DNA of 23,180 bases from G020353115 sp964640125 (GTDB lineage Bacteria > Bacteroidota > Bacteroidia > Bacteroidales > VadinHA17), in assembly GCA_964640125.1 (NCBI GenBank), contig CAZXGG010000056.1:1-23180 (forward strand). The letters run 5' to 3'. The position numbers and the translations under genes are program-made. The notes below the pieces were generated by a model. The model was not told the origin of the DNA. It worked only from the letters and a program-made list of their open reading frames with translations, and searched no databases. Within the stretch, counting starts at the first letter, position 1. Every line of letters begins with the position of its first letter. Below are positions 21,654-23,180 of this stretch, one piece after another.

Positions 21654-22988
21654 TCAATGTTTTATTTTCTTGTATATCGGTTTATACACCTCCTTGTCCC
21701 TGACCGGGCATCCGGTAACGAGCATGTTCCGCATCATTTCAGTGCATTTCGAACAGGAGGAACAGGTTTGTTTCTTTCTGATTTTCCCATATTGCATAAG
21801 GTCTCTCGGCGCATCGGGATAGGCAAATGAGTTTCTGCCCAATCCAATGAATGTGGCTTTTTTCTGCTGAAGCACCGCTGCAGCCACCTCCGGGAAAAGA
21901 TGCCTCAGCCAGGAATACCCGGTACCAACCAATTTAGCCTCCGGAACAGCCTGCTGTACAACATCCACACCATCAATTAACCGTGCAACACCTTCCATGG
22001 GATGCTCATCCGGCAGGCTCATTCCAGGCAGGGGTTTGTTATAAGGACGATTGAGGTGGGCATTTAGAAATGGAATTCCCATGGTTCCGTTTATCAGATC
22101 ACAACCCGATTGCTTCAGCTGCCGGACAAGTTTAACCGGTTCATCCGGATCCATTGCAACCGATTCATCCTTGCTTACACCAAATCCATAGGGATAAGGA
22201 ATTCCATCATACAGGTTGATCCGGCTGGAGATCTTCAGACTGCTTGTTTTTGTTTGTATCTCCCGGATCGCTTCACGGATGAAACGGGTCCTGTTTTCGA
22301 AGGATGGCCCGCCAAACCGGCTATTCTCCCGGGTAAATGAAGCTAAAAAGTCATGCAGCAGGTAGCCATGGCTTGCTTTGATATCCACGCTGTCGAAGCC
22401 AGCCTTTTCAGCCAGGGTTCCAGCTTCTATGAATATATCCTGAATCTGTTCAAGCTGTTCATCCGTAAGCAACCTGATCTCATTGCTGTCACGGTCTAAA
22501 TAGGGATTAAAACAAAATACCGACGGTTCAGGAAGACCTTCCGGTTTACTGAACCGTCCTGAATGGGTCAGTTGAAGAACAAGATAGAGGTTGTGCGATG
22601 CACCAAATGCTTTACTCGCTGAGGATCGAATATCCTCAATCAACCGCTGAAATCCGGAAAGGGTCTGTTTGTTTAAAAGCAATTGTCGAGGATTTGATCT
22701 TCCCTCTTTTACGACCGCAGTCGCTTCAAACCAGATCATTCCACTACCGCCTTCGGCATACCGGTTATAGCGCCTGAAGGTGAGTTCTCCTGGAGAACCA
22801 TCCGGATTGGCGTCAAATCCTTCCATCGGATGCACCACCAGCCTGTTTTGGATCTCTATTTCACCCAGGTAAACCGGTTGAAACAGGGGATCCAGATCTT
22901 CCTGCCAGGGAAGGTTGATCCCCAGTTCTTCCGCCTTTTTCAGCAACTCATCAGCTGTTTTGAACCGGAAGGTTTCGTGCTTAGACAT
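21654..22988 (-). CDS. Old Yellow Enzyme-type FMN oxidoreductase with C-terminal Cys cluster
   Basis: A 444-residue flavoprotein of the NADH:flavin oxidoreductase / 2,4-dienoyl-CoA reductase barrel family. Family landmarks are the N-terminal NRLVVHPMEGF (48-58), HSGRFS (142-147), the active-site SHGYLLHDFLASFTRENSRFGG (206-227), and the FMN phosphate region near FIGLGRNSFAYPD (380-392). After the barrel come Cys409, 412, 415 and 427 (CX2CX2CX11C), resembling the 4Fe-4S ligands of trimethylamine dehydrogenase and dienoyl-CoA reductase. The C-terminal nucleotide-binding domains of those enzymes are absent. I use the ATG at 22988: the 25 residues further upstream (from 23063) are a translation of a 7-base repeat array and read like NDKRLTF spacer sequence. 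It is followed by, and coupled to, the SDR gene. Substrate unknown; probably reduces an activated C=C or handles a C-N substrate. Confidence 0.9.
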   Translation of the reverse strand: MSKHETFRFKTADELLKKAEELGINLPWQEDLDPLFQPVYLGEIEIQNRLVVHPMEGFDANPDGSPGELTFRRYNRYAEGGSGMIWFEATAVVKEGRSNPRQLLLNKQTLSGFQRLIEDIRSSASKAFGASHNLYLVLQLTHSGRFSKPEGLPEPSVFCFNPYLDRDSNEIRLLTDEQLEQIQDIFIEAGTLAEKAGFDSVDIKASHGYLLHDFLASFTRENSRFGGPSFENRTRFIREAIREIQTKTSSLKISSRINLYDGIPYPYGFGVSKDESVAMDPDEPVKLVRQLKQSGCDLINGTMGIPFLNAHLNRPYNKPLPGMSLPDEHPMEGVARLIDGVDVVQQAVPEAKLVGTGYSWLRHLFPEVAAAVLQQKKATFIGLGRNSFAYPDAPRDLMQYGKIRKKQTCSSCSKCTEMMRNMLVTGCPVRDKEVYKPIYKKIKH

Positions 22989-22994
22989 ATTTTT

Positions 22995-23061
22995 GTTCGT
23001 TGTTCGGTTAACGGTTATGAATCCTGTTTCGTTGAACGTTAATCGTTTGTCGTTAATCGTC
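22995..23061. repeat. Degenerate 7-base periodic array upstream of OYE gene
   Basis: CG dinucleotides sit at 22998, 23005 and 23012, then at 23030, 23037, 23044, 23051 and 23058, in two blocks of exact 7-base spacing (consensus CGTTnnn; nnnAACG on the minus strand). It lies directly before the OYE start codon and creates a spurious N-terminal extension. Confidence 0.8.
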
Positions 23062-23079
23062 AATGTAGTTTAAATAGCC

Positions 23080-23180
23080 ATAAATCTGACACGATTTTAC
23101 AGCCCGCACCTACGGAGCTCATGTTGTATTGTAATCCATATGCTAAAGACAGTTCACCCCGCTGGGGCTGAAAAAACAAT
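23080..23180. repeat. Hairpin-bearing dispersed-repeat-like block at right edge
   Basis: It contains CACC-TAC-GGAG (23107-23117, one mismatch) and a perfect CCCC-GCT-GGGG hairpin (23157-23167) about 40 bases apart. It has no coding potential. From memory, blocks with a CTCCGTAGGAG-like and a CCCCAGCGGGG-like hairpin are repeated in Bacteroidota genomes. The multi-copy status here cannot be seen from one copy. Confidence 0.45.

Noticed and set aside
22989..23063. N-terminal 25-residue extension of the OYE-type protein
   Set aside because: It is the in-frame translation of a 7-base repeat array, has no family similarity and begins at a poor start; the ATG at 22988 gives a normal N-terminus.
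1..23180. tRNA or rRNA genes
   Set aside because: I saw no cloverleaf or rRNA-like stretch in the intergenic regions, which are short and accounted for by promoters and repeats; a dedicated RNA search was not possible.

Overview
The window looks like a scaffold from a metagenome-assembled or draft genome of the Bacteroidota or a related FCB-group lineage. The evidence is: (i) a large secreted protein ending in a type IX secretion (Por) C-terminal tail with the YPNPFN signature; (ii) a Nudix-domain arabinose regulator of the kind described in Bacteroides; (iii) a promoter of the Bacteroidetes -33 TTTG / -7 TAnnTTTG type at 10578-10609; (iv) weak Shine-Dalgarno sequences; and (v) intergenic short-period repeats and GAT/GTA/AGC-loop hairpins that I associate, from memory, with this group. 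A run of exactly 100 N (12972-13071) is a scaffolding gap that cuts two genes.

Left third (1-6150) is an L-arabinose module: araD (minus strand, cut by the left edge) diverges from araA (plus strand), and facing araA is a minus-strand operon of a Nudix-type AraR regulator, a sodium/solute symporter and a beta-hydroxyacid dehydrogenase. The araA-araD promoter region and the region upstream of araR each carry the same 19-bp near-palindrome (18 of 19 bases identical when one copy is reverse complemented). This defines a small local AraR regulon from the sequence itself. No ribulokinase is visible; it may lie beyond the left edge.

Middle and right (6270-22988) are all on the minus strand. In transcription order from the right: an Old-Yellow-Enzyme-type flavoprotein with a Cys cluster, an SDR dehydrogenase, an AT-rich six-hairpin glycosidase, a GH38 alpha-mannosidase, a Gfo/Idh/MocA oxidoreductase, a uroporphyrinogen-decarboxylase-family (methyltransferase-like) protein, a ROK sugar kinase, [gap], a heparinase II/III-like protein, a corrinoid protein and a very large CotH/lamin-tail secreted protein. 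The mannosidase, the six-hairpin enzyme, the ROK kinase and the oxidoreductases have no signal peptide. The set therefore reads as intracellular breakdown of an imported glycan or glycoside. The URO-D-family protein and the corrinoid protein are the two classical parts of a cobalamin-dependent methyl transfer system. Their presence among glycan enzymes suggests, as inference only, O-demethylation of a methylated sugar.

The intergenic regions also carry structure. Arrays with strict 8-base (GTCTCnnn) and 7-base (nnnATTC, CGTTnnn) periods lie at 10684-10718, 10823-10878, 10893-10929 and 22995-23061. A cluster of tight hairpins fills 2361-2691. A hairpin-bearing block that looks like a dispersed repeat occupies the right edge.
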